Source: an uncultured Ruminococcus sp.
GTDB lineage: Bacteria; Bacillota; Clostridia; Oscillospirales; Ruminococcaceae
DNA length: 64,000 bases
NCBI GenBank assembly: GCA_934435205.1
Contig: CAKSAK010000009.1
Span: forward strand, 44,177 to 108,176
Direction: 5' to 3'
Shown here: piece after piece, positions 17,857-27,971 of the stretch
Layout of the letters: every line of letters starts with the position of its first letter
How positions within the stretch are numbered: the stretch's first letter is position 1
The notes under the pieces: generated by a model
Seen by the model: the letters and a program-made list of their open reading frames with translations, nothing else
The model's database searches: none
Told to the model about the DNA's origin: nothing
Translations under genes and position numbers: made by a program

Positions 17857-19344
17857 ATGAAAAACATTCCAGAGGTGAAGCTTGGCATAGTAGCAGTTTC
17901 AAGAGATTGCTTCCCTATGTCGCTTTCAGAATCAAGACGTATCAAGGTCTGTCAGGAGTACAAAAAGGCTTACGGCGATATCTACGAATGTCCTACAGTT
18001 GTGGAGAACGAGAATGATATGCTCAAAGCCCTTGACGAGGTAAACACAGCAGGCTGTAACGCACTTGTTGTATATCTTGGAAACTTCGGACCTGAGTCCT
18101 CAGAAACACTTCTTGCAAAGAAGTTTGGCGGTCCTGTTATGTTCGTTGCGGCTGCTGAAGAGCCATGCGGCGACGCTCTTATCGACAACAGAGGCGACGC
18201 TTACTGCGGAATGCTCAATGCAAGCTATAACCTTGCACTGAGAAACATCAAGGCTTATATCCCCGAGTACCCTGTTGGTACACCTGACGAGTGTGCAAAG
18301 ATGATAAGCGAGTTCGTTCCAGTTGCAAGAGCTATCCTGGGTCTTAACGATTTGAAAGTTATCTCATTCGGACCACGTCCACAGGACTTTCTTGCCTGCA
18401 ACGCACCTATCAGACAGCTCTACAATATGGGTATCGAGATAGAAGAAAACTCAGAGCTTGACCTTTTCGAGTCATTCAACGCTCACGCTGGCGACGAAAG
18501 AATACCGGCTGTTGTGGCTGACATGGAAGCAGAGCTTGGCAAGGGCAACAAAATGGCAGGTATTCTTCCAAGACTTGCGCAGTATGAGCTTACTCTTCTT
18601 GACTGGGCTGAAGCTCACAAAGGCTCAAGAAAATATGTTGTATTTGCAAACAAGTGCTGGCCTGCATTCCAGACGCAGTTCGGCTTCGTTCCTTGCTATG
18701 TTAATTCAAGACTTACAAAGATAGGCATTCCTGTTGCCTGCGAGGTAGATATCTACGGTGCTGTCAGCGAATACATAGGCGTTTGTGTATCACAGAAGCC
18801 TGTTACGCTCCTTGACATCAACAACACTGTTCCTGCGGACATATACAATGATGATATTGCAGGAAAGTTCCCTTACACACATAAGGATACATTCATGGGC
18901 TTCCACTGTGGAAACACGGCTTCATGCCTTGTAAAAGAGCCTGAGATGAAGTTCCAGCGTATCATGAAGAGAAATCTTGAGCCAGACAGCGAGCCTAATA
19001 TTTCAAGAGGAACTCTTGAGGGCGATATCGTTGACGGAAATATAACATTCTTCCGCTTCCAGTCAACGGCTGACGCACAGCTCAAAGGATATATTGCAGA
19101 GGGCGAAGTACTTCCTGTTGCAACACGTTCATTCGGCTCTATCGGTATTTTCGCTATCAACGAAATGGGCAGATTCTACCGCCACGTTCTCGTTCAGAAG
19201 AATTATCCTCACCACGGAGCTGTTGCTTTCGGTCACTATGGAAAGGCACTCCACAGTGTTATGACATATCTTGGCATGACAGACATAGGCTTCAATCAGC
19301 CAAAGGGTATGCTTTATCCAACAGAAAATCCGTTTGCAGATTAA
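17857..19344 (+). CDS. L-fucose/L-arabinose isomerase-like protein
   Basis: This 495-aa cytoplasmic protein resembles the FucI/AraA isomerase superfamily, which interconverts aldoses and ketoses with a divalent metal. Stretches such as ALVVYLGNFGPESSETLLAK, FANKCWPAFQTQFGFVPC and CEVDIYGAVSEYIGVC match this superfamily, and KCWP-type segments carry metal-site residues in relatives. No sugar kinase, aldolase or transporter is beside it, so the substrate cannot be set from context. ATG 17857 follows ATCGGAGGTTAGATA. It is a monocistronic unit with its own promoter and terminator. Confidence 0.82.
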   Translation: MKNIPEVKLGIVAVSRDCFPMSLSESRRIKVCQEYKKAYGDIYECPTVVENENDMLKALDEVNTAGCNALVVYLGNFGPESSETLLAKKFGGPVMFVAAAEEPCGDALIDNRGDAYCGMLNASYNLALRNIKAYIPEYPVGTPDECAKMISEFVPVARAILGLNDLKVISFGPRPQDFLACNAPIRQLYNMGIEIEENSELDLFESFNAHAGDERIPAVVADMEAELGKGNKMAGILPRLAQYELTLLDWAEAHKGSRKYVVFANKCWPAFQTQFGFVPCYVNSRLTKIGIPVACEVDIYGAVSEYIGVCVSQKPVTLLDINNTVPADIYNDDIAGKFPYTHKDTFMGFHCGNTASCLVKEPEMKFQRIMKRNLEPDSEPNISRGTLEGDIVDGNITFFRFQSTADAQLKGYIAEGEVLPVATRSFGSIGIFAINEMGRFYRHVLVQKNYPHHGAVAFGHYGKALHSVMTYLGMTDIGFNQPKGMLYPTENPFAD

Positions 19345-19354
19345 TATTTTAGGG

Positions 19355-19390
19355 ATACCGCACTGTAAAGGTGCGGTATTTCTGCTTTTA
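19355..19390 (+). terminator. Terminator after the isomerase-like gene
   Basis: ATACCGCAC, loop TGTAAAG, GTGCGGTAT, then TTCTGCTTTT. Confidence 0.8.
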
Positions 19391-19466
19391 TGAACTAAAA
19401 AATCCACAAGTCAGCCAAAGCTTATTCACACATAATTATATGCCCTGCCGAATAATAAGAATTTTA

Positions 19467-19496
19467 TTGACAAATATGCGAAAAATGTAGTATAAT
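19467..19496 (+). promoter_or_regulatory. Sigma-A promoter for purL
   Basis: TTGACA at 19467-19472, 18 bases, TATAAT at 19491-19496. The leader is only about 22 bases, too short for a purine riboswitch. Confidence 0.85.
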
Positions 19497-19525
19497 AAAG
19501 GTAACTATTATAAGGAGATGTAGCC

Positions 19526-22500
19526 ATGTCTGTTTACCGTATTTATGTAGAAAAAAAGCCTGAATTTGCAGTTGAAGCAAATTCACTTATCAGCGGAATA
19601 AAGTCAGCTCTGGGACTTGAAAACCTTACAGGTCTGAGAGTTATAAACCGCTATGACGCAGAGGGTCTTTCAAGAGAGGATTTCGACCTTGCAGCACCAG
19701 TCGTTTTCTCTGAGCCTGCTGTTGACGTTACTTACGATCACCTTCCTGCTGTAAAGGCTGACGAGTTTGTTTTTGCAGTTGAGTATCTGCCAGGTCAATT
19801 TGATCAGAGAGCTGATTCCTGCGCACAGTGTATCTCACTTCTCACTGGAGGAAAAAGACCTACTATCAAGTCAGCAAGAATTTATATCGTTTCTGGCAAA
19901 CTCACAGAAGCAGAGCTTGACAAGATCAAGCACTATATGATAAACCCAGTTGAGTCAAGAGAGGCTTCCCTTGATTGCTTCGATACACTCGATATCAAGT
20001 ATACTATCCCTACCACAGTAAAAACTGTTGAGGGCTTTATCTATTCAACAGATGACGACCTGAAATTTATGCTCACAGACTTGGGTCTTGCAATGGACTT
20101 TGATGATATCAAGTTCTGTCAGGATTATTTCAAGAACGTTGAAAAGAGAAATCCTACTATCACTGAGATAAGAATGATAGACACATATTGGTCTGACCAC
20201 TGCCGTCATACTACATTCTCCACTATCGTCGATAACGTTTCTATCGACTCAGACTACATAGCTGCTACCTTTGCAGACTATATCAACACAAGAAAAGACC
20301 TTTACGCAGGCAGAACTGACAAGCCTGTTACACTTATGGATCTTGCTTGTATCGGTGCAAAGCAGCTGAAAAAAGCTGGTCTGCTCAAAGACCTTGACGA
20401 GAGCGAAGAGATAAATGCTTGCTCAGTTAAGATAACTGTTGACGTTGACGGCAATCCTGAGGATTGGCTGCTCATGTTCAAGAACGAAACACACAACCAC
20501 CCTACAGAGATCGAGCCTTTCGGTGGTGCGGCAACTTGTCTTGGCGGCGCTATCAGAGACCCTCTGTCAGGACGTTCATATGTATATCAGGCAATGAGAG
20601 TAACAGGTGCAGGCAATCCACTCGTTCCTGTTGAGGACACTATCACAGGAAAGCTTCCACAGAGAAAGATAGTTGTCGGTGCAGCAAACGGTTATTCTTC
20701 ATACGGCAACCAGATAGGTCTTGCTACTGGTCACGTTCACGAGATATATCACCCAGGCTATGTTGCAAAGAGAATGGAGATAGGTGCTGTAGTCGGTGCT
20801 GCTCCTGCTGAGAACGTAAGACGTGAAAGACCTGAGCCTGAGGATATCGTTATCCTCCTTGGCGGAAGAACAGGACGTGACGGCTGCGGCGGAGCAACAG
20901 GCTCTTCAAAATCGCACAACCTCCACTCACTCGAAAGCTGCGGAGCTGAGGTACAGAAGGGTAACGCACCTGAGGAAAGAAAGCTTCAGCGTTTGTTCAG
21001 AAACCCTGAAGTTACTTCAATGATAAAGCGTTGTAACGACTTCGGTGCAGGCGGAGTTTCCGTTGCTATCGGCGAGCTTGCTGACGGACTTTCTATCAAC
21101 CTTGACGCTGTTACAAAGAAGTATGACGGACTTGACGGCACTGAGCTTGCTATCTCCGAGTCACAGGAGAGAATGGCTGTTGTTATTGCAAAGAGCGACC
21201 TTGAGAAGTTCATGGCTGAGGCTGCAAAGGAAAACCTTGAAGCAACAATGGTGGCAAGAGTAACAGCTGAGCCAAGACTTAAAATGAACTGGTGCGGCAA
21301 CACTATCGTTGACCTTACAAGAGAGTTCCTTAACTCAAACGGTGCAGAAAAGCACACAGATATTTCTATCCCTGCTCCTGTTTTCGCTACTGAAAGCAAC
21401 GACGCTGACACTGCTGACCGCTGGGAGTCCATGATATCAAACCTCAACATCTGCTCACAGAAGGGTCTTATTGAGAGATTTGACTCAACGATCGGTGCAA
21501 ACACAGTTCTTATGCCATTCGGCGGTAAATATCAGAACACACCAACACAGGCAATGGCTGCAAAGATACCTGTACTTCACGGCAATACAAAGACAACGTC
21601 CATTATGGGCTGGGGCTATGACCCATATCTTTCATCTGTAAGCCCATACCACGGTGCAATGAGTGCAGTAGTTGAGTCTATCGCAAAGGTCATCGCAACA
21701 GGCGGTACATATGAGAAGTGCTGGCTCACATTCCAGGAGTATTTCGAGAGAACACAGAACGACCCTGAGCGTTGGGGCAAGCCTATGTCTGCTCTCCTCG
21801 GTGCATACAAGGCACAGATAGAGCTGGGTTGCGGTTCTATCGGCGGTAAGGACTCAATGTCAGGTACATTCGAGGAAATAGACGTTCCACCTACACTTGT
21901 TTCATTCGCTGTATCAGTAACAGACGCAGACAAGGTAGTTTCACAGGAGTTCAAGAAAGCAGGCACTAAGGTAATTCTTATCAAGCCTGAATATGACGAC
22001 AACAAGCTTGTGAACTTCGATTCACTTAAGGCAGTATTTGAAAAGGTAGAAAAGCTTATCGCTGAGGGCAAGGTGCTTTCATGCTGGGCTGTATCCTACG
22101 GCGGCGTATCTGAGGCTGTTGCAAAAATGGCATTTGGTAACAAGATAGGCTTTAAGTTCACAGACAAGTTCACAGCAGAAGAACTTTACAGAGCTTGCTA
22201 TGGTGCATTCGTTATCGAGCTTGCAGAGGGTGTTGACACTGACGAGAGAGTTATCGGTGAAACAACTGAAAGCTACGAGATAAAGTCAGACAATTACACA
22301 ATAAGCCTTGACAAGCTCCAGACTCTTTGGGAGGGCAAGCTTGAGCCTGTATATCCTGTTCACGTTAAAGAGCCTGCTGAAAAGCCTGAAAAGTACAGCT
22401 ACAAGGCAGACAAGAGAGTTGCACCTGCTATCAAGGTGGCAAAGCCAAAGGTGCTTATCCCTGTATTCCCTGGCACAAACTGCGAATACGATACAGCAAG

Positions 22501-23239
22501 AGCCTTTGAAAAGGCAGGCGCTGAGGCTGACATCTTCGTTGTAAGAAACCTCACAGAACAGGCTATCAAGGAGTCTGTTGATGCAATGGAGAAGAAGATA
22601 AAAGAGTCTCAGATAGTAATGCTCCCAGGCGGATTCAGCGGCGGCGACGAGCCTGACGGCTCAGGCAAGTTCATTGTATCGTTCCTGAGAAACCCAAGAC
22701 TTACAGACGCTATCCATGACCTGCTGAAAAATCGTGACGGACTTATGCTTGGTATCTGCAACGGCTTCCAGGCACTTATCAAGCTTGGTCTTGTACCATA
22801 TGGTGAGATAAGAGATATGAGAGACGACTCCCCTACACTGACATTCAACACCATTGCAAGACACCAGTCAAAAATGGTAAACACAAGGATCGCTTCCAAC
22901 AAGTCACCATGGCTTGCAGGCTGCGAGGTAGGCGATATCCACAGCGTGGCTATCTCACACGGTGAGGGACGTTTCGTTGCAACAGCAGAGGAGATCGCAC
23001 AGCTTGCTGCAAACGGACAGATCGCTACACAGTATGTTGACTTTGACGGAGAGCCTACATTTGACATTCATTGCAACCCTAACACATCATTCCAGGCTAT
23101 CGAGGGTATCACCTCACCTGACGGACGTGTTCTTGGTAAAATGGGTCACTCAGAGCGTAAGGGCTGCTGCGTATCAAAGAACGTTCCCGGTGAAAAGGAT
23201 CAGAAGATATTTGAAAGCGGCGTAGCTTACTTCAAGTAA
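19526..23239 (+). CDS. purL: Phosphoribosylformylglycinamidine synthase, one-piece PurL
   Basis: This 1237-aa enzyme does the fourth step of purine synthesis, FGAR + Gln + ATP to FGAM. It is the fused form: an N-terminal PurS-like part, two AIR-synthase-type halves (EIRMIDTYWSDHCRHTTF, NETHNHPTEIEPFGGAATC, GCGSIGGKDSMSG) and a C-terminal class I glutaminase. The glutaminase shows VMLPGGFSGGDEPDGSG, the nucleophile in LGICNGFQ and the His/Glu pair in SHGEGRF. ATG 19526 follows ATAAGGAGATGTAGCC. It is not next to other pur genes and is regulated from its own strong promoter. Confidence 0.97.
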   Translation: MSVYRIYVEKKPEFAVEANSLISGIKSALGLENLTGLRVINRYDAEGLSREDFDLAAPVVFSEPAVDVTYDHLPAVKADEFVFAVEYLPGQFDQRADSCAQCISLLTGGKRPTIKSARIYIVSGKLTEAELDKIKHYMINPVESREASLDCFDTLDIKYTIPTTVKTVEGFIYSTDDDLKFMLTDLGLAMDFDDIKFCQDYFKNVEKRNPTITEIRMIDTYWSDHCRHTTFSTIVDNVSIDSDYIAATFADYINTRKDLYAGRTDKPVTLMDLACIGAKQLKKAGLLKDLDESEEINACSVKITVDVDGNPEDWLLMFKNETHNHPTEIEPFGGAATCLGGAIRDPLSGRSYVYQAMRVTGAGNPLVPVEDTITGKLPQRKIVVGAANGYSSYGNQIGLATGHVHEIYHPGYVAKRMEIGAVVGAAPAENVRRERPEPEDIVILLGGRTGRDGCGGATGSSKSHNLHSLESCGAEVQKGNAPEERKLQRLFRNPEVTSMIKRCNDFGAGGVSVAIGELADGLSINLDAVTKKYDGLDGTELAISESQERMAVVIAKSDLEKFMAEAAKENLEATMVARVTAEPRLKMNWCGNTIVDLTREFLNSNGAEKHTDISIPAPVFATESNDADTADRWESMISNLNICSQKGLIERFDSTIGANTVLMPFGGKYQNTPTQAMAAKIPVLHGNTKTTSIMGWGYDPYLSSVSPYHGAMSAVVESIAKVIATGGTYEKCWLTFQEYFERTQNDPERWGKPMSALLGAYKAQIELGCGSIGGKDSMSGTFEEIDVPPTLVSFAVSVTDADKVVSQEFKKAGTKVILIKPEYDDNKLVNFDSLKAVFEKVEKLIAEGKVLSCWAVSYGGVSEAVAKMAFGNKIGFKFTDKFTAEELYRACYGAFVIELAEGVDTDERVIGETTESYEIKSDNYTISLDKLQTLWEGKLEPVYPVHVKEPAEKPEKYSYKADKRVAPAIKVAKPKVLIPVFPGTNCEYDTARAFEKAGAEADIFVVRNLTEQAIKESVDAMEKKIKESQIVMLPGGFSGGDEPDGSGKFIVSFLRNPRLTDAIHDLLKNRDGLMLGICNGFQALIKLGLVPYGEIRDMRDDSPTLTFNTIARHQSKMVNTRIASNKSPWLAGCEVGDIHSVAISHGEGRFVATAEEIAQLAANGQIATQYVDFDGEPTFDIHCNPNTSFQAIEGITSPDGRVLGKMGHSERKGCCVSKNVPGEKDQKIFESGVAYFK

Positions 23240-23253
23240 TAAAAAAACAAAAT

Positions 23254-23284
23254 ACAAGGGCGGAGCTTTTCCGCCCTTTGTTTA
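23254..23284 (+). terminator. purL terminator
   Basis: ACAAGGGCGG, loop AGCTTTT, CCGCCCTTTGTTT. It lies just before the DUF1294 gene. Confidence 0.85.
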
Positions 23285-23299
23285 TATGAGGACAAAGAT

Positions 23300-23566
23300 A
23301 TGCTGAAATACATTATAATATATCTTGCAGCAATGAGTCTTGTGACGTTTATACTTTTTGGCGCAGACAAGCACAAGGCAAAAACGCACAAGTGGCGGAT
23401 ACCTGAGAAAACGCTCCTTGGTCTGAGCCTGCTTGGCGGCTTTGCGGGAGGATTTCTGGGCATGGAATTTTTCCGTCACAAAACAAAACACTGGTATTTT
23501 TACATGGTGATGATAATATCTCTTGCTCTATGGGCGTTTATCATATACAAGGTCATTGCAGAATAG
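23300..23566 (+). CDS. DUF1294 small membrane protein
   Basis: This 88-aa protein matches DUF1294: helix 1 at about residues 3-20, then FGADKHKAKTHKWRIPEKTL, a glycine-rich second helix (LLGGFAGGFLGMEFF), the HKTKH motif and a third helix at the C-terminus. The function is unknown. ATG 23300 follows ATGAGGACAAAGAT. A terminator follows directly. Confidence 0.85.
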   Translation: MLKYIIIYLAAMSLVTFILFGADKHKAKTHKWRIPEKTLLGLSLLGGFAGGFLGMEFFRHKTKHWYFYMVMIISLALWAFIIYKVIAE

Positions 23567-23576
23567 AATAAGTTCT

Positions 23577-23610
23577 TTAGGTAGTCGGTAACGGCTACCT
23601 AATTTTTTTG
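23577..23610 (+). terminator. Terminator after the DUF1294 gene
   Basis: TAGGTAGTCG, loop GTAA, CGGCTACCTA, then ATTTTTTT. Confidence 0.85.
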
Positions 23611-23611
23611 C

Positions 23612-23873
23612 CAATCCATGTAAAAAACATATAAAGCAGCGTAAACCTATTGCAAAAAAATAAAGTTCAGGTAAGGGCTTATAAAATAGCAGAGCTTTTG
23701 GGGCGTTGTATTTACTTTGAAAAATAAGCTTTACAATCATTTACCCTAACATGATTGTTGAGGTGACGGCAAAATGGTATACTCTTTTTGTCAGGTTTAT
23801 TTACGAGATAATAAACAAGCTTGTTATAAAGAGGACTTCACGCTGGCTGGTAAGATAAAATATCAAAACAAAA
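23612..23873. other. Intergenic stretch with no supported gene
   Basis: The one long plus ORF crossing this part (from 23774) overlaps the YczE-type remnant on the other strand and has no SD. I see nothing else. Confidence 0.45.
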
Positions 23874-23911
23874 AAATCGGGAGCAGCTTTTCACAGCTGT
23901 ATCCCGATTAT
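23874..23911. terminator. Terminator for the YczE-type remnant
   Basis: ATCGGGAGCAGCT, loop TTTCAC, AGCTGTATCCCGAT, with A-runs on the left and TATTTTT on the right. It can act in both directions. Confidence 0.7.
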
Positions 23912-23913
23912 TT

Positions 23914-24234
23914 TTATGCCTGCGCCTTTTTTCTAAGGGTCAGGAAATTTTCAAAAACAAACTTTTTGTCAATAAGCCCGCCTATTAGAGCGATACCCTT
24001 GCCCATTGTGAACGCCGCAAGTATCGTTCCTATTCCAAGACCCTTTATGCGTCCCAAACAGAAGAACGTCAGACCGGCCGTCACTGCAAGACAGGTGATA
24101 TCGAAGCCTATTTTTATCCTAGAATACCTCACACCTGTTATGTCCGAAAGCTCCCTTGGAAACAGGTCTGTAGGTATTATTGGCAGACCGCTGTGAAAGC
24201 TGAACTGCACATTGCTTTCAGACTCAGCTTTCAA
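23914..24234 (-). pseudogene. YczE/YitT-like membrane protein, C-terminal fragment
   Basis: About 105 codons remain. LPRELSDITGVRYSRIKIG, a hydrophobic helix, and GIGTILAAFTMGKGIALIGG match the C-terminal half of YczE/YyaS/YitT-type membrane proteins, which are normally about 200 aa. The frame is closed by a TAA just upstream (24247-24249), there is only a TTG at 24232-24234 as possible start, and no SD. I read this as a gene that has lost its 5' half. The residual coding sense suggests recent decay. Confidence 0.7.
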
Positions 24235-24239
24235 AAAAA

Positions 24240-24500
24240 TCAGATGTTAGCTTCGAGATATGCAGTCTGACACACACCTCCCTCAATGATCTCATTACAG
24301 CACCTCGTGTTATAAAATTCAATAGTTTTTTCTGCTTTAATTAATTTTATCTATAGTTTCATGATGTTAAATAGTTTTCACCAATGATATTTTATCTATT
24401 TGCACAAGAGAGATCTATTTGATTTTTTTATTTGTGTAAAAAAACTCATGCAATAAAGGTCAAAAAGATTTTCGTTGTTATCATGAAGAAAAATATATAA
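24240..24500. other. AT-rich gap between the YczE-type remnant and the bgl operon
   Basis: No ORF with an SD on either strand. Only A/T-rich sequence with short T tracts is visible. Confidence 0.45.
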
Positions 24501-24501
24501 G

Positions 24502-24537
24502 AAAAGTGCAGACGTCTTGGCACGCCTGCACTTTCGG
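24502..24537 (-). terminator. bgl operon terminator
   Basis: On the minus strand AAAGTGCAGGCG, a loop, CGTCTGCACTTTTC followed by T-rich sequence, directly after bglA. Confidence 0.8.
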
Positions 24538-24546
24538 GGATATTAT

Positions 24547-25989
24547 TTACAGCTTTTCGCCGTTTGATGAGATAACGTCTTTATACCAATAGAATGACTT
24601 CTTTTTCAGCCTAGCAAAATCGCCGGTGCCATCGTCATAACGCCTTACATAAATGAATCCGTAACGCTTTGCATATTCGCCAGTTGAAGCGGACACAAGG
24701 TCGATACAGCCCCATGGGGTGTATCCCATAAGGTCAACGCCGTCTTTCACTGCCTCCTTCATCTGTTCGATGTGCTTTCTAAGGTAATCTATCCTATAAT
24801 CATCGTTGATACTGCCGTCGTCTTCTATCTCGTCCTTTGCACCCAGACCGTTTTCGACCACCATTATCGGCAGGCGGTATCTGTCATATATCTCATTGAG
24901 AGAATATCTCAGACCCTCAGGGTCTATCTGCCAGCCCCAGTCACTTGACTTGAGATAAGGATTAGGCACACCACCGATAATATTACCCTCGCCACTTTTC
25001 ACGCTTTCATCTGCTGTCTGACAAGAGGACATATAGTAAGAGAATGTGTAGAAATCTACAGTGCCGTTTCTGAGTATCTCATCATCTCCCTCGGCTTTTT
25101 CTATGGCAATGCCGTTCTCATCGAAAAATCTGTTCATGTAGGTAGGATATTCACCTCTGCACTGCACATCTGAGCAAAAATAGTTCAATATCCTATTGTA
25201 CTGCTGATTTTTAAGCACGTCCTCAGGCTTGCAGGTGAGCGGATAGCTTGCAGAATATATCATCATGTTACCCACCTTGTATTCAGGGTCTATCTCATGT
25301 GCCATTTTCACTGCAAGCGCACTTGCAACGAACATATGGTGAAGTCCCTGATATCTCTGCTGAGGGTAATCCGGCTGTTTCATGAACTCAGTAGGGTTTT
25401 CAAGGTCGTTGAGTATGCCCTGATTGAGAAGCGCACCCATTGGCGTTGACGAGCTGTTTATCTCATTGAACGTGAGCCAATATTTTACCTTGCCCTTATA
25501 TCGTGTAAAAATAGCCCTGCAATAGTTGAGAAAGTAGTCTATCATATCCCTGGATACCCAAGAATTGCATTTCTTTGTCAAGCCGAACGGCACTTCGTAA
25601 TGGGATATTGTGATAAGAGGCTCAATACCATATTTAAGGCACTCATCTATCACCTCGTCATAGTGCTTCAAGCCAGCTTCGTTAGGCTCGCTTTCATCAC
25701 CGTTCGGGAAAATTCTCGTCCATGCAATTGAAAATCGGTATACCTTAAAGCCCATTTCTGCAAAGAGCTTTATGTCCTCCTTGAAGCGGTAATAATGCTG
25801 TATTGCCTCATGGCTTGGATAAAATGTCCCCTCCTGCAAGATCGGTGTGATAGTTTTGCTCTTGCCGAACTTTCCGCCTGTGCATATATCTGATACAGAA
25901 ATGCCCTTGCCGTCAACGTCCCAAGCACCCTCGCACTGATTTGCGGCAGTTGCACCGCCCCAAAGAAAATCTTTTCTCAATACTGACAT
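24547..25989 (-). CDS. bglA: 6-phospho-beta-glucosidase, GH1
   Basis: This 480-aa family 1 glycoside hydrolase splits phosphorylated beta-glucosides brought in by the PTS. The N-terminal signature FLWGGATAANQCEGAW, the acid/base Glu in LTFNEINSS and the nucleophile Glu in MVVENGLGAKDE are visible. ATG 25989 (MSVLRKDFLWGG) follows TTGGAGGTAATCAAA and is preferred to the upstream TTG/ATG region at 26004. It is the last gene of licT-bglP-bglA, 21 bases after bglP, and is controlled by LicT antitermination. Confidence 0.96.
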   Translation of the reverse strand: MSVLRKDFLWGGATAANQCEGAWDVDGKGISVSDICTGGKFGKSKTITPILQEGTFYPSHEAIQHYYRFKEDIKLFAEMGFKVYRFSIAWTRIFPNGDESEPNEAGLKHYDEVIDECLKYGIEPLITISHYEVPFGLTKKCNSWVSRDMIDYFLNYCRAIFTRYKGKVKYWLTFNEINSSSTPMGALLNQGILNDLENPTEFMKQPDYPQQRYQGLHHMFVASALAVKMAHEIDPEYKVGNMMIYSASYPLTCKPEDVLKNQQYNRILNYFCSDVQCRGEYPTYMNRFFDENGIAIEKAEGDDEILRNGTVDFYTFSYYMSSCQTADESVKSGEGNIIGGVPNPYLKSSDWGWQIDPEGLRYSLNEIYDRYRLPIMVVENGLGAKDEIEDDGSINDDYRIDYLRKHIEQMKEAVKDGVDLMGYTPWGCIDLVSASTGEYAKRYGFIYVRRYDDGTGDFARLKKKSFYWYKDVISSNGEKL

Positions 25990-26010
25990 TTTGATTACCT
26001 CCAATTATAT

Positions 26011-27870
26011 TTAAGCTTTTGCAAGTTCCAACATTTTTACGCCTGCTGATGCATCGCCAAGTGCAGGAGCAAATGCTGCATAATCGTCTGCATTTGAAAC
26101 CACTACAGGTGTCGTGGTATCGTAGCCCTCTTTTTTGATAGCTTCAAGGTCGAATGTGAGAAGCACATCGCCCTTTTTGAAGCTGTCGCCCTCAGCTACC
26201 TTTGGTGTGAAATATTTACCGTTAAGTGCTACTGTTTCAAGTCCAACATGGATAAGCATTTCAATGCCGCTGTTTGATACAAGACCAAGAGCGTGGTGAG
26301 TGTCCATAAGTGTTTCAACCTTGCCGTCAAAAGGAGCTGTGACCTTGCCCTCAGTAGGGATAACTGCATAGCCCTCTCCGAGAACACCTGATGAAAATGT
26401 TGCGTCGTTTACTTCGCTTAGTGCGATGACTTCGCCTGAAACAGGGTTTGCAATAGTAAGATCTGCGCTGCCTTCAGCCTTTGGTGATGATGTTTCTTCT
26501 GTGGTTTCTGCCTTGTTTTTTGTCATTATAAGAGCAAGGACAAATGAGAGAACGAATGAGAGTGCTGCGATAATGCAGGCAAAAAGCATATTCTTTCCAC
26601 CATCAGGTGAGATGAACTGAACGATCGCTGTAAGACAAGGTGTTGCAAATGCATAAGCCTTGAGCTTAACAATGCCCATTATAACGCCGCCAACACCGCC
26701 TGCTATGCAAGCCGCATACATAGGCTTTTTAAGCTTAAGGGTAACACCGTACATTGCAGGCTCTGTTACGCCTGCGAGAAGTGCTGAGATACCTGCTGGG
26801 ATCGCGATCTGACGCATTTTTGAGTCCTTTGTCTTTACTGCAACTGCGAAAGTTGCACCTGCCTGTGCGATATTTGAAGCGAGCATTGCAGGAAGGAGCA
26901 TAAGCTCATAACCAGGATTTGAGATAGCAAGCAGAGCTGCCGGAACAAATGCCCAGTGCATACCTGTCATTACTATGAATGGCATAAATGCTGCAAAAAG
27001 TGCCATTGCCAGCCATGGTGCGAAGTTGTAGATGTAGTTGAGTACGAACTGGAGTCCGTTACCGATAACAAGACCAAGAGGTGCCAAGAGGCAAAGTGTG
27101 ATAGGTGCTGTGATAAGCACGATAAGAAGCGGTTTTAAGAAGTTTTTCGACCACTCAGGGGTTATCTTATCCACAAGCTTTTCAACGTATTTAAGCAGGA
27201 TGGTTGCAAGCATTGCAGGGATAACTGATGATGAATAGCTTCCATGGATAACAGGGATAAAGCCAAAAAGTTTTGTTGGTGCTTCACCGCCTAGAAGTGT
27301 TATAAGGTCAGGGTAAAGCAGCATTGCCGCAACCATTATCGCAAGATATGTGTTACAGCCAAGCTTTTTAGAAGCCGTTACGGCAATGAATACAGGCAGG
27401 AAATAGAACGCAGCATCGCCGATAGCATTCATTATAATATAGGTATCGCCTGTTGCGGAAATTACATTAAGAAGCGAAGGTCCAAGGACAACGAGCAGTA
27501 CCTTTATAAGACCGCCTGCAATGATAGCAGGTATCATAGGGGTCATACAGCCTGAGATAAAATCCAGTGCAACAGTGACAGGGTTTCTCTTTACCTTTTT
27601 TCCATTTGAAGAAGCTGTATCAGAAAAACCGTAGAGCTTGTTTATCTCAGAATAGCATTTTGCAACGTTATTGCCGATAATTACCTGATACTGACCGCCC
27701 TTTTTCATTATTCCCATTACACCCGGGATATTTTCGACAGCCTTATCGTCGATGCCGCTTTCGTCTTTAAGAACGAAGCGAAGTCTTGTCATACAATGTG
27801 TCAGCGAGTCAACATTTTTCTCGCCCCCGAGCTTTTTTATAAGCTCTTTTGCAGTTACAGAATAGTCCAT
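26011..27870 (-). CDS. bglP: Beta-glucoside PTS transporter, EIIBCA
   Basis: This 619-aa three-domain PTS permease has EIIB at residues 1-90 with the phosphorylated Cys26 (THCMTRLRFVL) and an EIIC membrane domain at about 100-460 with many helices. A C-terminal EIIA domain at about 470-619 carries the active His in MLIHVGLETVAL. It imports and phosphorylates beta-glucosides for BglA. ATG 27870 follows AAAAGGAGAATAAAT. Its expression depends on the LicT-bound antiterminator in the 220-base licT-bglP gap. Confidence 0.96.
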   Translation of the reverse strand: MDYSVTAKELIKKLGGEKNVDSLTHCMTRLRFVLKDESGIDDKAVENIPGVMGIMKKGGQYQVIIGNNVAKCYSEINKLYGFSDTASSNGKKVKRNPVTVALDFISGCMTPMIPAIIAGGLIKVLLVVLGPSLLNVISATGDTYIIMNAIGDAAFYFLPVFIAVTASKKLGCNTYLAIMVAAMLLYPDLITLLGGEAPTKLFGFIPVIHGSYSSSVIPAMLATILLKYVEKLVDKITPEWSKNFLKPLLIVLITAPITLCLLAPLGLVIGNGLQFVLNYIYNFAPWLAMALFAAFMPFIVMTGMHWAFVPAALLAISNPGYELMLLPAMLASNIAQAGATFAVAVKTKDSKMRQIAIPAGISALLAGVTEPAMYGVTLKLKKPMYAACIAGGVGGVIMGIVKLKAYAFATPCLTAIVQFISPDGGKNMLFACIIAALSFVLSFVLALIMTKNKAETTEETSSPKAEGSADLTIANPVSGEVIALSEVNDATFSSGVLGEGYAVIPTEGKVTAPFDGKVETLMDTHHALGLVSNSGIEMLIHVGLETVALNGKYFTPKVAEGDSFKKGDVLLTFDLEAIKKEGYDTTTPVVVSNADDYAAFAPALGDASAGVKMLELAKA

Positions 27871-27971
27871 ATTTATTCTCCTTTTTGATATTTTGATTTA
27901 TACTGAAAACTCACTGCGCCTGCGTTCAAAATGCCGTCCGCTCATTTTGTCCGCAGTGCTTATCATTTTCA

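Noticed and set aside
19496..19526. Purine riboswitch before purL
   Set aside because: The leader is about 22 bases, too short for the aptamer.
23774..24196. A 140-codon plus-strand ORF
   Set aside because: It is antisense to the YczE-type remnant, has no SD, and its residues show no protein-like pattern.
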